From positions 22,764,189 to 22,828,188 of the forward strand of contig CM055104.1 of the NCBI GenBank assembly GCA_029204225.1: DNA of 64,000 nt. The letters run 5' to 3'. Positions 50,935 to 62,985 of the stretch are shown one piece after another (position 1 is the first letter of the stretch; each line of letters opens with the position of its first letter). The translations under genes and the position numbers were made by a program. The DNA comes from Diphasiastrum complanatum. Its lineage: Eukaryota; Streptophyta; Lycopodiopsida; Lycopodiales; Lycopodiaceae. The notes beneath the pieces were generated by a model, which was given only the letters and a program-made list of their open reading frames with translations, did not search any database and had not been told where the DNA came from.

Positions 50935-53842
50935 TTCCTTCCCCCTTAACTTAAATTTTTCCTTGTAGGGAAAGATTTGGAAAATTCTTTGGAGATCAGC
51001 CTCCTTTTCCCAAGTATCTTCCTCTTCTGACTTGCCTCTCCACTTGATTAAAAGTTCTTGAAGCACTCTATTCTTTAGAGTTTTATGCCAGCTATTAATA
51101 ATTGCCTCGGGTTTAGGTGGTTCACTCGCGGACTCATCACGAAGAAGTTCTACTAGATCTTCCATAGGGACCAGGGTTTTTCCAACCCCCAAAGAGGGTT
51201 TTAACTTGCTAATGTGAAAAACAGCATGAATTCCAACATTAGCTAGAAGGTCTAGTTTGTATGCAACCTTGGATAACTTTAAAAGGACCGCAATACCTAG
51301 GTGCCAACTTTGCACAAGTCCCTAGAGTGACTAGGGACCCTCAAAATTACCATGTCATTGACCTTGAATTCCTTGTGCTTCCAAGACAGATCAGCATAGT
51401 GCCTCGCCCTGTCCTGGGCACTTCTTATGCTATCTTTAGCCACTTGTAACATTTCTTGCATATTCGCAAGGAAATCAGCTGCGGCTTGCACCCTAAGGTT
51501 CTTCATGCCAGCACTAATCAATGATCGAAGTTGATAACCATACATAAGCATGAAAGGGCTGAATTCACTCGCTAAGTATTTTGCACTATTATATGCAAAT
51601 TCCACCGATGGAAAGTAATTTTCCCAATCAGACTGTCAATGGCCCACATATGCTCACAACATATCCTCCACCATCTGACTGGCCCTTTTTGTTTGAGCAT
51701 CTGATTCAGGATGATCTGTAGAATTCATACTCAAAGTTATTTCCAACTTTTCAAACACTGCTTGCCAAAAATTCCCATTGAATTTTGGGTCACAATTATT
51801 GACAATGTCGCAAGGCAGCCCGTATAGTCGAAAAAGATTCTCAACAAAAAGTTGAGCTAGTTTCAAAGCTTTAACCATAGCTTTAGTTGGGATAAATTGA
51901 GCAAACTTCGTAAGTCTGTCAACAATGACCCAAATAGAATCATGGCCCTTTCTTGTACGTGGAAGCCCGACCACAAAATCCATAGATATACTTTCCCACT
52001 TTCCAGTAGGAATATCCAATGGATGCAATAGGCCACTAGCTTTTAGCCTTTCAGCTTTAACTGACACTTAGTACATTTAAGTACATAGGCCTCTACTTGA
52101 CTTTTCATCTTAGGCCACCAAAAGTGCCGCCTAACTAAGTCAAGTGTTTCTTTGTATACCCGAATGTCCTGTGCATGGACTATCATGAGTACACTCATGC
52201 AGGATTTGGGCCCTCAGTATGTCATTCTCCGGTACACATACTTTGCCCTTACAAAAAAAGATCCCATTCCGTATAGCAAAATCTATTTTAATCTTTCCCT
52301 GATTTGAAGAATCCTACTTACTCGAATCGACCCCAAAAAGTACTTGTTGCCAATACTTTCCAAAAAACAAATCGGACTCAAAAAGTCCTTGGAGAGATTG
52401 AAATAACCTCGGTTGTATATCAATAAAGCTTAACTGATTAATAGCCGGTAAACGACTCAAAGCATCCACTAGAGTGTCTGACTTCCTTTACAATACCATA
52501 TTGAGAAGTCGAATACCTGCATTAGCTCAACCCATCTAGCTTGTCTCCCTTTTAAATCTGTAGCATCACAAAAATAATGGAGTGTTTGATGATCCGTCAA
52601 AACATCAAATTTGGCTCCATACAGATAATGTCGCCATTCAAGGCATGAATAATAGCCAAAATCTCCTTTTCATAGGTGCAATACCTAGATTGAGTTGGAT
52701 TGAGTTTCTTGCTTTCAAAAGCAACATGATATCCATCCTGCATTAACACAGCTCCAATTGCATAATCACTAGCATCGGTCCCAACCACAAATGGTTTCCT
52801 AGGATCGCCAATGATCAGGATTGGTGCACTTGTCACACTTTTCTTAAGCAACTCAGAACTATTGTTCATATCCTCCGTCCACACCACTAGTGGACTCCTA
52901 GCCCTCCGGCTAAGTTTTTTAAAGCCTCTCAAAGCTTGAGTGAGGAGAAATGCCATCCTAGCAAACTGGGGTATGTGCCGACGGAAAAATCCCACAAAAT
53001 CCAAGAATGACTTGATTTCTCGAACCATAGTAAGAATTGGCCATTCAATAACCCTATGGATACAATCGGCCTCCATTTCTATACCACGTTTGGAAATCTT
53101 ATGCCCTAGGTAAGATAACTCTTTAGCAAAAAAATCACATATAGAAGCTTTGGCAAAAAGCTTTTCCTTTCTTAAGGTGTCCAAGACAATCTTAAGATGC
53201 TCCTTATGTCCCACCAAAGTCTTACTAAAGACCATGATATCATAAAAAAAAACACTACTACGAATCTTCCCAAATATGGCCTGAACAAATTGTTCACAAT
53301 TTGTTGAAAAGTTGCTAGTGCATTGGTCAAACCAAATGGAAGCACCAAAAACTCGTAGTGTCCAAACCGAATTCAAAAACCTGTCTTAGGTATATCCTCT
53401 ACCTTAATGCGAATCTGATGATACCCTAATCTTAGATCTATCTTGGTAAAGTAAATTGCACTACCAAGATAATCTATCAGGTCATATATTCATGATAGTG
53501 GATACCAATTCTTGATTGTAACTTTGTGCAACTTTTTATAGTCTACGCAAAACCTTGTAGTTCCATCCTTCTTGGCAACCAGAACCAGAACTCACTTAAT
53601 TGCCTTTGTACCTCAGCCTCTTCCAATGCACTCATCCTATAACGATGTTGTGCAATCGGAATTGACCCAGGTATCTTGTGATCTACAGACCTTTCAGATG
53701 GTAAACCTACAGGAAGATCTAGAAAAACCTCATTGAATTCTTGCCTAGGTTCACTATAGGCTTCAAATTTAGGAGTGTTCTCACTAGGTATATTCATGGC
53801 ATTAAGTTTAAGAATTTCATCACTGCAACAGATCAAATTCAT
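50917..53842 (-). pseudogene. Chromovirus (Gypsy) pol remnant: RT, RNase H, integrase, chromodomain
   Basis: Read from right to left. 53842-53543 is the RT start (FLDLPVGLPSERSVDHKIPG, RMSALEEAEVQRQL). 53376-52597 holds the RT palm and thumb, with YDIMVFSK in place of the usual YDDI, so an active-site Asp is gone. Its RNase H core has VVGTDASDYAIGAVLMQ and YEKEILAIIHAL. 52067-51654 is integrase (SMDFVVGLPRTRKGHD; the expected TER appears as TKR, so the catalytic Glu is lost). 51605-51297 is the integrase C-terminus, and 51315-50917 ends in a chromodomain (LLIKWRGKSEEEDTWE). Frame breaks lie between pieces. Gag and the 5' LTR are absent. Confidence 0.9.
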
Positions 53843-53879
53843 GTGAAAACATAAATAAAATGTATACTTTGTGTTCTTT

Positions 53880-54356
53880 CAGTGATGAAATCTGCGAGAG
53901 TTAGTACAAATTATTGGAGAAGATTAGAGCAAAAAAGTGCTCTTGAACCCTCGCAAATAGTGAAATTTTCATTTTCTACAAGAGTTAACCTTCGTAGACT
54001 TTTTCAGAGCTAGATCCATACCAGATACAGCCCCAGTAAACCTTGTGAGAGTTACTTCCCAGTAGTTTCTGAAAAATCAAGGTTTTTCTACAACAAAATA
54101 GTGAAAGAACTTTTGCACAACCAACCCTTGCATGAGTAACCTTCATAGACCAAATCCATAGTTAGATCTGCACTAGATCCAGCTACTATGAAAATGGCAG
54201 GCCAATCGGAGCAAGGATCAAAAAGTAATCAAGGAAAAACCACCGTAAGAGGCCTAAAATCACACTATCGGCCAATCACATTGATCCGATCCCTTAAGAT
54301 CCACATTGAGTTCCACTGTATTAGAAAGATTTAACATCCTTGGACTCTACTGCTGA
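53880..54356 (+). other. Leader of the Tat-like Gypsy
   Basis: It carries the recurring words CTGCGAGAGTTAG, GAACCCTCGCA and GAGAGTTACTTCCCAG. Near 54250-54350 is a block (CTAAAATCACACTAT ... ACATCCTTGGACT) that also occurs at 7013-7110 in the non-autonomous element. The same GAACCCTCGCAG words recur at 60280-60330 after pol. A 5' LTR and PBS were not found. Confidence 0.6.
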
Positions 54357-55876
54357 ATGAATCTGAGATCCGGACGATCAATTACGAGAAGAATAGCGAA
54401 TCAAGCACCAAACCTTCCCAGAGTTGCAGCTACGCAAATCGAGGCAGAACTAGAACCAGCACCAATGGATCTTATGGGTCAACCTATACCTGTCGCACCC
54501 TTGCAAGCAGTTTGGTGGGCACCACGAATGGAAATACCTAAATATGATGGGTCATCAAATCCCATCAGATTCCTCTAGATCTACGAGCAAGCATGCAAAA
54601 TTTATGGCGAACGGACACCGACAGAGAAATTGATGTTGTTTCCGATGTCTCCGGTAGCAATAGTGCAAGATTGGTTCTTCAACCTATCGTAAGAAGATAC
54701 AACCACTTGGAAAATGGTTAAAACGGCTCTCATCACGCGCTTTAAACCAAGGAAGTTCCTGGAAGATTCGTTTCTCCAGAGCAAAGTGAAGATGAGAAAA
54801 AGAGAAAGGGTCGGGGACTATATAGAATGGGTCAAACACTTAAGATCCAAATGCAACATAGCCCTAACTCCCAATCATGCGGTGATTATGTGGTTTTTCG
54901 CGGGGTTGCCATGTAGTATCAGAAGAGAATTGAAAAGACGGGAGCAGTACGCTACATTGCAGGAAGCAATGGAAGATGCCATTAGGGAGGAAGATGAGGG
55001 TTTAGACCATGAATCATATCTGACCACCCATAATCCAACTCCTTTGGTAGCATCATCGTCCAACGCTTCCAATATATCAACAGAGCTGTTGATGGAACAA
55101 ATGACAAAGTTACACAAACAACAGTTCTGCAGTATCCTCGTCGAGAAAATGTATGGTGCTCAATTTGTACACAAAACCACACAGCCAATCAGTGTTTGGT
55201 ACTAGAACAAAACCTTAGATTGACACAGAGATTTTGCCATCTGTGCAACACATCATCACACGAGATGACGTTTTTTCCATTTAACCTCCGGATCATATAG
55301 CAGAAGAGGAATCCCAATCAGACCTCTTATCCTTATCATCAAGGTGCACCCAATGCAGCACCGAGGTATGGCTCGCCGAACAATCAACAGTGAATGGCCT
55401 TACCTACACCACCAGGGCCAACTAACAACCAAGTGGCTCATGTGAATTTAGCATCAGCGGAACATGAAGCACCAGCATCACCTCAACCTGAGCAGCAGCA
55501 ATGTTACGGGCTGGACAAGATATTTGTAGACCCAGCCATTAACGAGTATTATGCGACCTATGTAGCTCAGCCTCAACGTCAAGGTGGTAGAAATTACGGC
55601 CGCTACGAATGCAGCGAAGGCCATCGAATTGCAGAATGTCCTTACAAGGGACAATACACATCCTTCTGCGAGAATGCAGATACAAAAACTGCTAAAGAAT
55701 TGTCTATTAAAACCTGGAACGAGTGCCCCATTGAATTTAATCTCAGTATACCCTACAATAGTTCCAGGAAGGACACCACCAGAAAAACAACACCTTCATG
55801 CCCCAGTGCTAGCAGTCACGCAAGCGCAAAAGCGAAAGGAAGTGGCTCCGTCTCCACCCCCATCAGTATCAGATAA
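54357..55876 (+). pseudogene. Gypsy gag remnant with zinc-knuckle-like end
   Basis: It starts MNLRSGRSITRRIANQAPN, the N(L)RSG opening common in Tat/Athila gag. It continues (after stops near 54576 and 54690) with WKMVKTALITRFKPRKFL and YIEWVKHLRSKCNIAL, the retrotransposon gag fold. Near 55605 YECSEGHRIAECPYKG stands where a CCHC knuckle belongs, with altered cysteines. Two or more frame breaks. Confidence 0.8.
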
Positions 55877-56289
55877 TCAACCCTCAACTGCAGGACCATA
55901 TCCGAATGTGAAGGAAGAAGGAAGACAATATCACAAGATACACCACTGGGTGCATAAAGCACAAGTAGAGGAAAAGGCACAAGCAAGAGACGTACCTGCA
56001 ACACCTCCGACTGATGAAGAACCAGCACAACAAATGAGCTCGCCATTGCAAACTGATCAAAACTATTAGTTGCATAATCATGGACTACCTTTCCACATGG
56101 TGGAGTCCAAGGAATCGCATACTGAGATACTCACAAGTTTGCTAGCAAGTCGTGTTGACTTATCTCTTGGAGAGTTACTGTGGATTGCGTCGCAAGCCAA
56201 GAGCCTCCTGGCGGAATGGGCCAAAGCGGAAGCAGAACCAGTAACATGAGAGCCCATATACTGTGCAGGCTATGAGGAAGCGAGCAACA

Positions 56290-56640
56290 TCCTCTGCATT
56301 GGGACAACATCACCCTGCCAATCAAGCACAAAAGATTCGAGGATGAGGCAACACTAGTAGATGGAGGATCAGGTGTAAATTTGATCTCCACTACTTTGTA
56401 TCAGAAATGGGGTCTGCAAGGATTGAAACCAGCAAAATTTGCCATCAAGTTAGCAGATCAATCCTGTGTAAAACCAAAAGGTGTAGTTGATGACATCCCA
56501 GTGAAAATAGCAAGAATGCAGTTTGTAATCACTTTTGTGGTGATGGACATACCAGAGTCCCCTTTTGCCTACCGCATCCTACTAGGAAGACCTTGGTTGA
56601 AAAATTGCGCAAGTGGTTCACAATTGGAAAACCGATAAAC
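56290..56640 (+). pseudogene. Gypsy aspartic protease
   Basis: It reads ATLVDGGSGVNLISTTLYQK near 56349-56408, a retropepsin active site of the D-G-G form seen in some plant Gypsy lineages in place of DTGA. Then VVMDIPESPFAYRILLGRPW, the usual closing LLGRPWL. A frame break follows at about 56636. Confidence 0.8.
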
Positions 56641-57479
56641 TCACCTTAGAAAACAAAGAGCAGGCTGTAAAGGTCGATCCAACCACATGGGCGGTGAAAC
56701 CAATTACACCAAAAGTTGATGATGGATCATACCACCACTGATCACACAACTGATCACCCAAGGCAAGCCAAGGGAGGTCATTATGACTCTGAAACAAATA
56801 TCGTGAGATGGACAGGGACGCATTGGCAACCGTTCACTGTATGGTTGGGCATGCTTGTTAACCGGATTCAGATCCAAAACCCAACACATTTTCACCAAAG
56901 TGTTATACCATGGACACACCAATCACTTTCGGGGTGAATATAATCAATGTAGCATGGCTATCAACGGAAGCTATTGAGAACCTTGTGAATATGCATTGAC
57001 CTACAACAAGGAGACTGAACTGACTGATGAGCAGGTCCTACAACATATGGATCCAGATCGCTATGGGATGAAGAAAGTATCAGCTCAGCCACCACAGAAA
57101 TCCGCAATGGCTAAGGTCTCCAAGATAGATCCACCCAAGGCACCTGCCAACAAGAAGAATCAACTGAGACAACGTTATAACCAGGTGATATGATGGAGTG
57201 ATCTACCAGAAGAGGCCATAGCTATTGTAGATGGGCCTAGATGCAACGTCATCATCCTAACAGATGACTGATAACCCAAAGATTACAAGTCAGGATAAGA
57301 GCAATATGCTGAAAGGAGGAAACCCGCCGAACGCGAGTTCATGAGATGCCAGAAACCTTCAAGAACTATACCTTAGACAACATAGTAATCATGATGTCGC
57401 AAGCTCAAGAGAACCTGATCAAAGTCAAGAACTAGCGGAACAAGTCTTCGAAGGACCTGCGCGGATGCAACCGATGAAT

Positions 57480-58610
57480 TTAGCTGAGCCAGGTGAATAA
57501 GAGAAGATCGTGCATGTGGGAGAACAGTTGACACCCACTCAATCCAAAAGATTATGCACATTATTGGTGGAATACAAGGATTGTTTCGCTTGAAATTACA
57601 GTGATCTGAAGGGTATACCACCAACCGTAGTCCAGCACACCATACCCTTGGTGGATGGAGCAGTCCCCAAGGTGAGCTGTTACTACCGATGTAACCCGAA
57701 CTATACAAAACTGATCAAGCAGGAGTTGCAGAAATTGCTAGATGCAAATTTTATTTATGAAATTGAACACACTAAATGGGGGTCGTCGATAGTCATAGTA
57801 CCCAAGAAGAACGAAAAAATGCCAATCTATGTGAACTTGAAAGTGTTAAATGCAGTCACCAAGAAGGATCATTTTTCCTTACCATTTACGAAAAGTGTCC
57901 TAGACAGAGCGGCTACAATCAGGTGAAAATAGTGCCGCAACTCCGCAAAGTCCAAAATGAAGATTCGGTAGTAGTTAGCATGACCCATAAAAATGTAGAC
58001 TTTGCAGATCATTTCTGGCGGTGGCAGATCGACAATGATCTTTATCTTTGACAGGTCCATGGTGATCCTGTGTCTGGATACTATATGGCCAAGATTTAGG
58101 CCATGTGTCACCCAAAATTAACACTTCTCTGGGCTCAAGGATATTTGATATTCGCGGCATTTCTTCAACACCTTTTCCAAATTGGATAAGTGCTCAAAGT
58201 TCGGTCCGTGCATGCACATATCATGCAAGAAGATCTCCAGAAAGTTTTGCAAATACTCTTTGAATGTCACCTGCATAACACATCAAAAGGTGCTTGGGGC
58301 ATTGCAGAGTCCAAACAGCATCACTTTATAGGCATAGGTTTCCCATTCCATGGCAAATGTTGCCTCAATCTACAAAGTCACAATGAAACCAAATTGGACA
58401 GAGGAAGCCCTACAAGCTTTCCAGAAACTTAAAGATGCATTGGTCTCAGCACCAATATTATGCCCACCCAATTGGTCCATAGAGTTTCATGTGCATACGG
58501 ACGCATCGAAGTATGCAGTGGGAGCAATCTTAACCCAGCCAAGTGAACACAAAAAAGATTATTTGCTAGCCGACAGCTCAATGATTCAGAGGTAAACTAT
58601 TCGACAACAA
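57480..58610 (+). pseudogene. Gypsy reverse transcriptase split by an inversion
   Basis: Plus-strand RT begins near 57530 (TPTQSKRLCTLLVEYKDCFA). It continues with VVQHTIPLVDGA and LIKQELQKLLDANFIYEIEH (57706-57765), KWGSSIVIVPKKNEKM, and SGYNQVKIVP near 57910-57935. It then stops making sense on plus. The next 0.44 kb reads as RT only on the minus strand. From about 58385 plus-strand reading returns with WTEEALQAFQKLKDALVSAP and the RNase H opening VHTDASKYAVGAILTQ. RT cannot be translated as one protein. Confidence 0.88.
57936..58375 (-). pseudogene. Inverted RT palm-thumb block
   Basis: Minus-strand reading from about 58372 gives EATFAMEWETYAYKVMLFGL, then NFLEIFLHDMCMHG (the YxDD region, altered), GHIVSRHRITMDLSKIKIIV and FMGHANYYRIFILDFAE. 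These are the palm and thumb in correct order, and exactly the part missing from the plus reading. Two stops interrupt it. Confidence 0.85.
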
Positions 58611-58834
58611 AGCAAGAGGCATTGGCTATGATTTATGCGGTTATAAAATTTTGTCATTATTTGATGGCCACACATTTTGCTTTTTATACGGACCATCAAC
58701 CCTTGCTATATCTTGTTAATAAAACTTGCAACACAGGGAGAATCACTTGTTGGTTACTCCTTTTGTTGGAGTTTGATTTTCGGATAGTGGTTCGCAAGGG
58801 AAAGCAGCATTATATGGCAGATCACGTGTCATGA
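58600..58834 (+). pseudogene. Gypsy RNase H
   Basis: After a shift at about 58592 the frame reads NYSTTKQEALAMIYAVIKF, FAFYTDHQPLLYLVNK and IVVRKGKQHYMADHVS, the full RNase H tail. A stop at 58832 separates it from integrase. Confidence 0.88.
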
Positions 58835-58849
58835 ATCAAGGGGAAGAAA

Positions 58850-60160
58850 ACTACAGCCCTACCTGATGATGAGCTACCCGACGTTGCCTTGTTTTACATT
58901 GACACTGTACCTAAATGGGCCGCAGATATAGTTGAATATTTAATGTGGGTTCAACTGGATAAATCTTTGCCCGGAATAGCAAAATTGATTTTAAAAGCTA
59001 GACCTTATTAGTTGATTGTCGACCAATTATATCGAAGAGGACCAGACAGTATTCTTTGAAGGTGTATTCTTCCACACGAGGCCACCCAGATTATTTCAAT
59101 TTCACATGAAGGCATGGGTGGTGGTCATTTTGCATCTGACATTACAGTTTGCAAGATTCTACAATCAGAATGCTGGTGGCCAACAATTCATAAAGATACG
59201 GATGAATACTTGAAGAAGTGTGATGTGTGTCAGAGAGCTAGAAGACCCACAAGGCTGAACTATGATCTTTTAAACCCAGTTCTAGCTCAAGCACCATTCG
59301 AGAAGTGGGCATTGGACTATATCAGTCCAATCCATCATGTCGGAAGAAGTTCACAAGCCTGATACATTATCATGGCAACGGATTATTTCACCAAGTGGTT
59401 CAAAGCCAAGGCAGTGCGAATAGCTGATGCTCGAGCAATTGCCAAGTTCCTATACGAAAATATTATTGTGCTCTTCAGATGCCTGGTGGAGATAGTCAAC
59501 GATCGCGGAAGTCATTTTGTCAATGAGACCATCAAGGTCCTATTGGAGGAATTCTTCTTGATCCATAGATTCAACACGCCTTATTATCCTCACGATAATG
59601 GGTAGGCGGAATCATCCAATAAGATCTTGTGTAGCGTGATCACGAAAATAGTTGGACCTAGCAGATCTGATTGGAAGCACAAGTTACATGCTGCTCTATG
59701 GGCATTCAGGATAGCATACAAGGGAAGCATTGATCACATGCCATTTCAACTGGTTTATGGTCAAGATGCAGTAATGCCATTGGAGTTTTTGGTACCATCA
59801 TTGAGGATTGCCACAATGCAACATCTTGATGAATCCAAATCTCTGCAAGTACCATGAAGCATTACATAAACTTTGTGAGATGCGCTTACTAGTTGTGCAT
59901 GCATTGGCAGCTGAGAAAGAATGATGCAAGGCATGGCATGATTGCCGATTGCACAAGAAGGATCTTCAATTAGGAGATCCGGTCCTCATGTATGAAACTA
60001 AGGCGATCAAGGGGAAATTGAAGTGCACTGGCGAAGGCCCGTGCCATGTAAAGGAAATCCTGAGCCATGGAGTCATGAACCTCAAATAGTTAGATGGGAT
60101 GCCATTCAACACGCCCATAAATGCTAGCCGACTTCACAAGTATTGGCCACCTCAGTGAAG
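58850..60160 (+). pseudogene. Gypsy integrase
   Basis: The zinc finger is seen as HEGMGGGHF and KKCDVCQRARRPTRL. The catalytic core has WALDYISPIHHVG (D), IVNDRGSHFVNETI (D), and HDNG-stop-AESSNK (E, with a TAG just before). The C-terminal region has LVYGQDAVMPLEF and, in another frame, GPCHVKEILSHGVMNL. The last residues are ASRLHKYWPP near 60150. At least four stops or shifts. Confidence 0.9.
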
Positions 60161-60569
60161 CAGATCAAGGATGGTGATGACTAGTCACAATTAGTTATAT
60201 CTTCAGGGTCATCACGGCCAATACATGAAAACAAGCCATATAAAAAAGTTATGTGAGAGTTTCCTTCTTGAGAGAGTTGAACCCTCGCAGGAACTGCTGA
60301 ACCCTCGCAGAACTTCATAGAGCATCCAAATCACCTAGTGAACATTCGCAGACTTTTTTGGGGTCTTATAGTTTTGTGAAGAAGGTCCCTGCCAATTTTG
60401 ATAAAGAACGGAGCTATGGAAAGTTCACTTTTCCTAATACGCACTCTAATTTTCTTATATAACGGGAAAGTTTGATTCATTTGGCACTTCTTACAGCGAA
60501 GCTCTGTCGAAATCTTCTATGAATTTTCAAAGCTTTCAGATTGTGACCAAACTTTGCTTGCACCTACAT

Positions 60570-61420
60570 GTGCCATCATATCATTTGTGCGAACGCAGAG
60601 GCAATGATCGTGGAAGAAGCCTGAGATGGTGCGATTCGTTGACAGGTTGTAGGAGGACTAGTGGAGGTGGAGGCAGCACCAAGAATTCTTTTGCTGGTCG
60701 GCGTGTTAGTAGTAGCGGAGTGAGTGGAGGTAGAAGCACCAGAAAGTGGGTAGAGGTTAACATGAGGAACGTTAGTGGAAAGGATGGAAGAGCGACGAAA
60801 GTTTCGAACCTTCTGTTCGAGAACTGTATAGTCAAGGTTACACAACAAGGGCACGGCGGCCATCCAAGTTTGGTTTAACGGCCAGCCTTAGTTCATTCAG
60901 AACAAAGGTGGACCAGTCATAAGGTACGACATAGGGGTTAGGATATTCTAAATATGATTCCACTATTTGGCTCATGAGGTTAGATTGTATGCGTTCCTTG
61001 CGCAAGGATGAAATGACTAGAAAGTTATTCAGTTGATATGCTACTGATTGAATTATGGGATTATTGATAGCTTCTATCAAATACCCATTGTTATTCTAGC
61101 TGAGTTTCAGGGCCCAGCAGAGTTACAAAGGGTTGGATGAGAGCAAAGGCACTACGATGGGAGGGTTTTTGGCGAGTACCAGAGAAAATTCCTATTGTCA
61201 CGAGTGCATCCGTATTGACATGTACTCAGTACATCTTGTTTTCGTATTGGACATAGAAGCGGGCCTTTTTCTTGTCCCACATGGCGTACGCCATGAGGAC
61301 AAGAGGCATGTTAAGCATAACTGTGAATATGGATTGGTAAATGCCCATCACTTGCAGGAGAGGTCTAGCTGCCTGGACCCACGACATGACCAAGAAATCC
61401 ACAGGTAGTGGCTAGATTTG
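60570..61420 (-). pseudogene. Antisense extra ORF downstream of Gypsy integrase
   Basis: The minus strand reads as protein-like text for about 230 codons with one stop and one frame change (near 61090). From 61404: VDFLVMSWVQAARPLLQVMG, MPLVLMAYAMWDKKKARFYV, FSGTRQKPSHRSAFALIQPF. From 61080: AINNPIIQSVAYQLNNFLVI and VVPYDWSTFVLNELRLAVKP. I recognise no domain. Some Tat-lineage plant Gypsy elements are known to carry an additional ORF between integrase and 3' LTR, sometimes antisense. This location and orientation fit that. Function unknown. Confidence 0.55.
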
Positions 61421-61674
61421 CATGGGTCACGAGAAATGTCATTCTTGATGACATCCTTGGGGGTAAGGGAGTCGTTAGATGGATTGGATGGCTGGTTGGT
61501 AGGGCTACAAGCTTAGGCCATTATATTAGCAGTCGAATTACTGTGGAAGAAGACGAGGATGGAAAAATAGAAAAAGATTTTCAAAAAGGGGTAAAAAGAC
61601 ATTAAAAACAGGAGAAAAGACTGGAAAAAACTGGAAAGGTGTATAACACACAAAAGTAGGTGAAAAAGTAGGTA

Positions 61675-62985
61675 ATGAGTGTAAATGAAGTCACTTCCTC
61701 CATCACCCCCATCGTCATTCCTGTTTTGACCCCAGCCTCCATTACCATCGCTTCTTCCATTCCCCTGGCTACCGCCACTACCACTGTTTCTACTCCACCT
61801 GCCACCATCAACCCTCTCGATTTCCAATTTTTCCTTGGCACCCTAGCATGGCTCAACCAAATCAACTTCTCACCTACTACCTCTCCTTCATCTCCATCCA
61901 TGTTTACCACCACCCTCCAGTTTTCTTCTGTTCCTCCCATCCACTCATTTGAAAACCCCATTCTTGCACCTCTTTCTACCATTGTTACTCCTCTCATGCC
62001 TCCCACTTCACCTCTGAAGACTGCCGAGGGTGAAAACCTGTTGCCCGATGAAGCATTTGTGCAACACACATTTGTAGTCTCACCTCTTTGTGCTGATCCC
62101 ACTGCACCAGAGGGCATGATGCCAAAAACCTGATTGAAGATAATGATATAGGCGTGCAGACGACTCGGACAACACCACATTCAGCCCCAACAAGAACCAT
62201 AACACCAGCTATTCCACGGACCTCACAACGGCCTACCAAGCCTTGGGCACCTTTATCCAAGATGCAGTAGTGGCCAAAACCTCTTTGGATAGCCGAGTAT
62301 TGGAATTAGCCAAAAATAACACAAAGCTGCAAGCCATATTCCTACAACTCCAACAAGACCTGTAAATAGCTCAACAACACGAGCTGGAAGGAAAAAGGAA
62401 TTCTGAAGCTGCAACAACACCAGTACATCCAAAGCCTTTTCAAAATAGCAATGGACTCTTCTACGAAAGTCTAGGAGCTTCAAAATGAAGCTACACAACA
62501 GCTCACCCCCCTCCAAGCACAATTGCAAATCTATGAGACAGAAAATGCTCGTCTTGGAGCAGAGGTGCAAGCCTTACAACAAGAAAAGGCCACGTGGTTA
62601 GCCCAACCGACACCTGCCAATCACCCACATACACAAGTAGAAATGGACCTCTGTCGGCAGTAGCTACAGGTCTACAGCCAAACGTTGAACATCTACCAGG
62701 CTGAATTCTCGATCGCTTTTGTGCAAGAGCCAACCAAGAGATGGCCCAGGCAAAGCAGGCCCTCAAGGCATGCCAGAGATTCATGGAGAAAAAACCTCAA
62801 CTAGCCCCGGTGGTAAGCGCCACCTGTATTCGATGCTGCACAAGCCGGCTCCAGCCACAATAAAGACGAACAAGCAGCAGGGGCCACAAGTCCAGATCAC
62901 GGCTCAGGTGCGCAAGACCAAGGGCACCGAGACACCATGAGAGCCGATACCCAAGGGCAAGACATGGGCCCAGATATGACACAAT
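61675..62985 (+). pseudogene. Sense extra ORF, Pro/Thr-rich with coiled coil
   Basis: The frame 61675-62133 is rich in Thr, Ser and Pro (MSVNEVTSSITPIVIPVLTP) and includes PLDFQFFLGTLAWLNQINF. After a shift the text continues LTTAYQALGTFIQDAVVAKT and SRVLELAKNNTKLQAIFLQL near 62220-62340. LQNEATQQLTPLQAQLQIYE then ENARLGAEVQALQQEKATWL follow in another frame (62475-62605), then QEMAQAKQALKACQRFMEKK. Heptad spacing of Leu/Ala suggests a coiled coil. No known domain recognised. A Copia LTR interrupts at 62986. Confidence 0.5.

Noticed and set aside
57869-58160. Independent minus-strand Gypsy insertion
   Set aside because: The minus-strand text supplies exactly the RT part missing from plus and has no LTR or other domains, so an inversion is simpler than a second element.
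61602-62180. 192-codon minus-strand frame rich in Gly, Val and Met
   Set aside because: Likely antisense shadow of the Pro/Thr-rich sense frame (GTG/GGT mirror codons); the sense text looks more protein-like.
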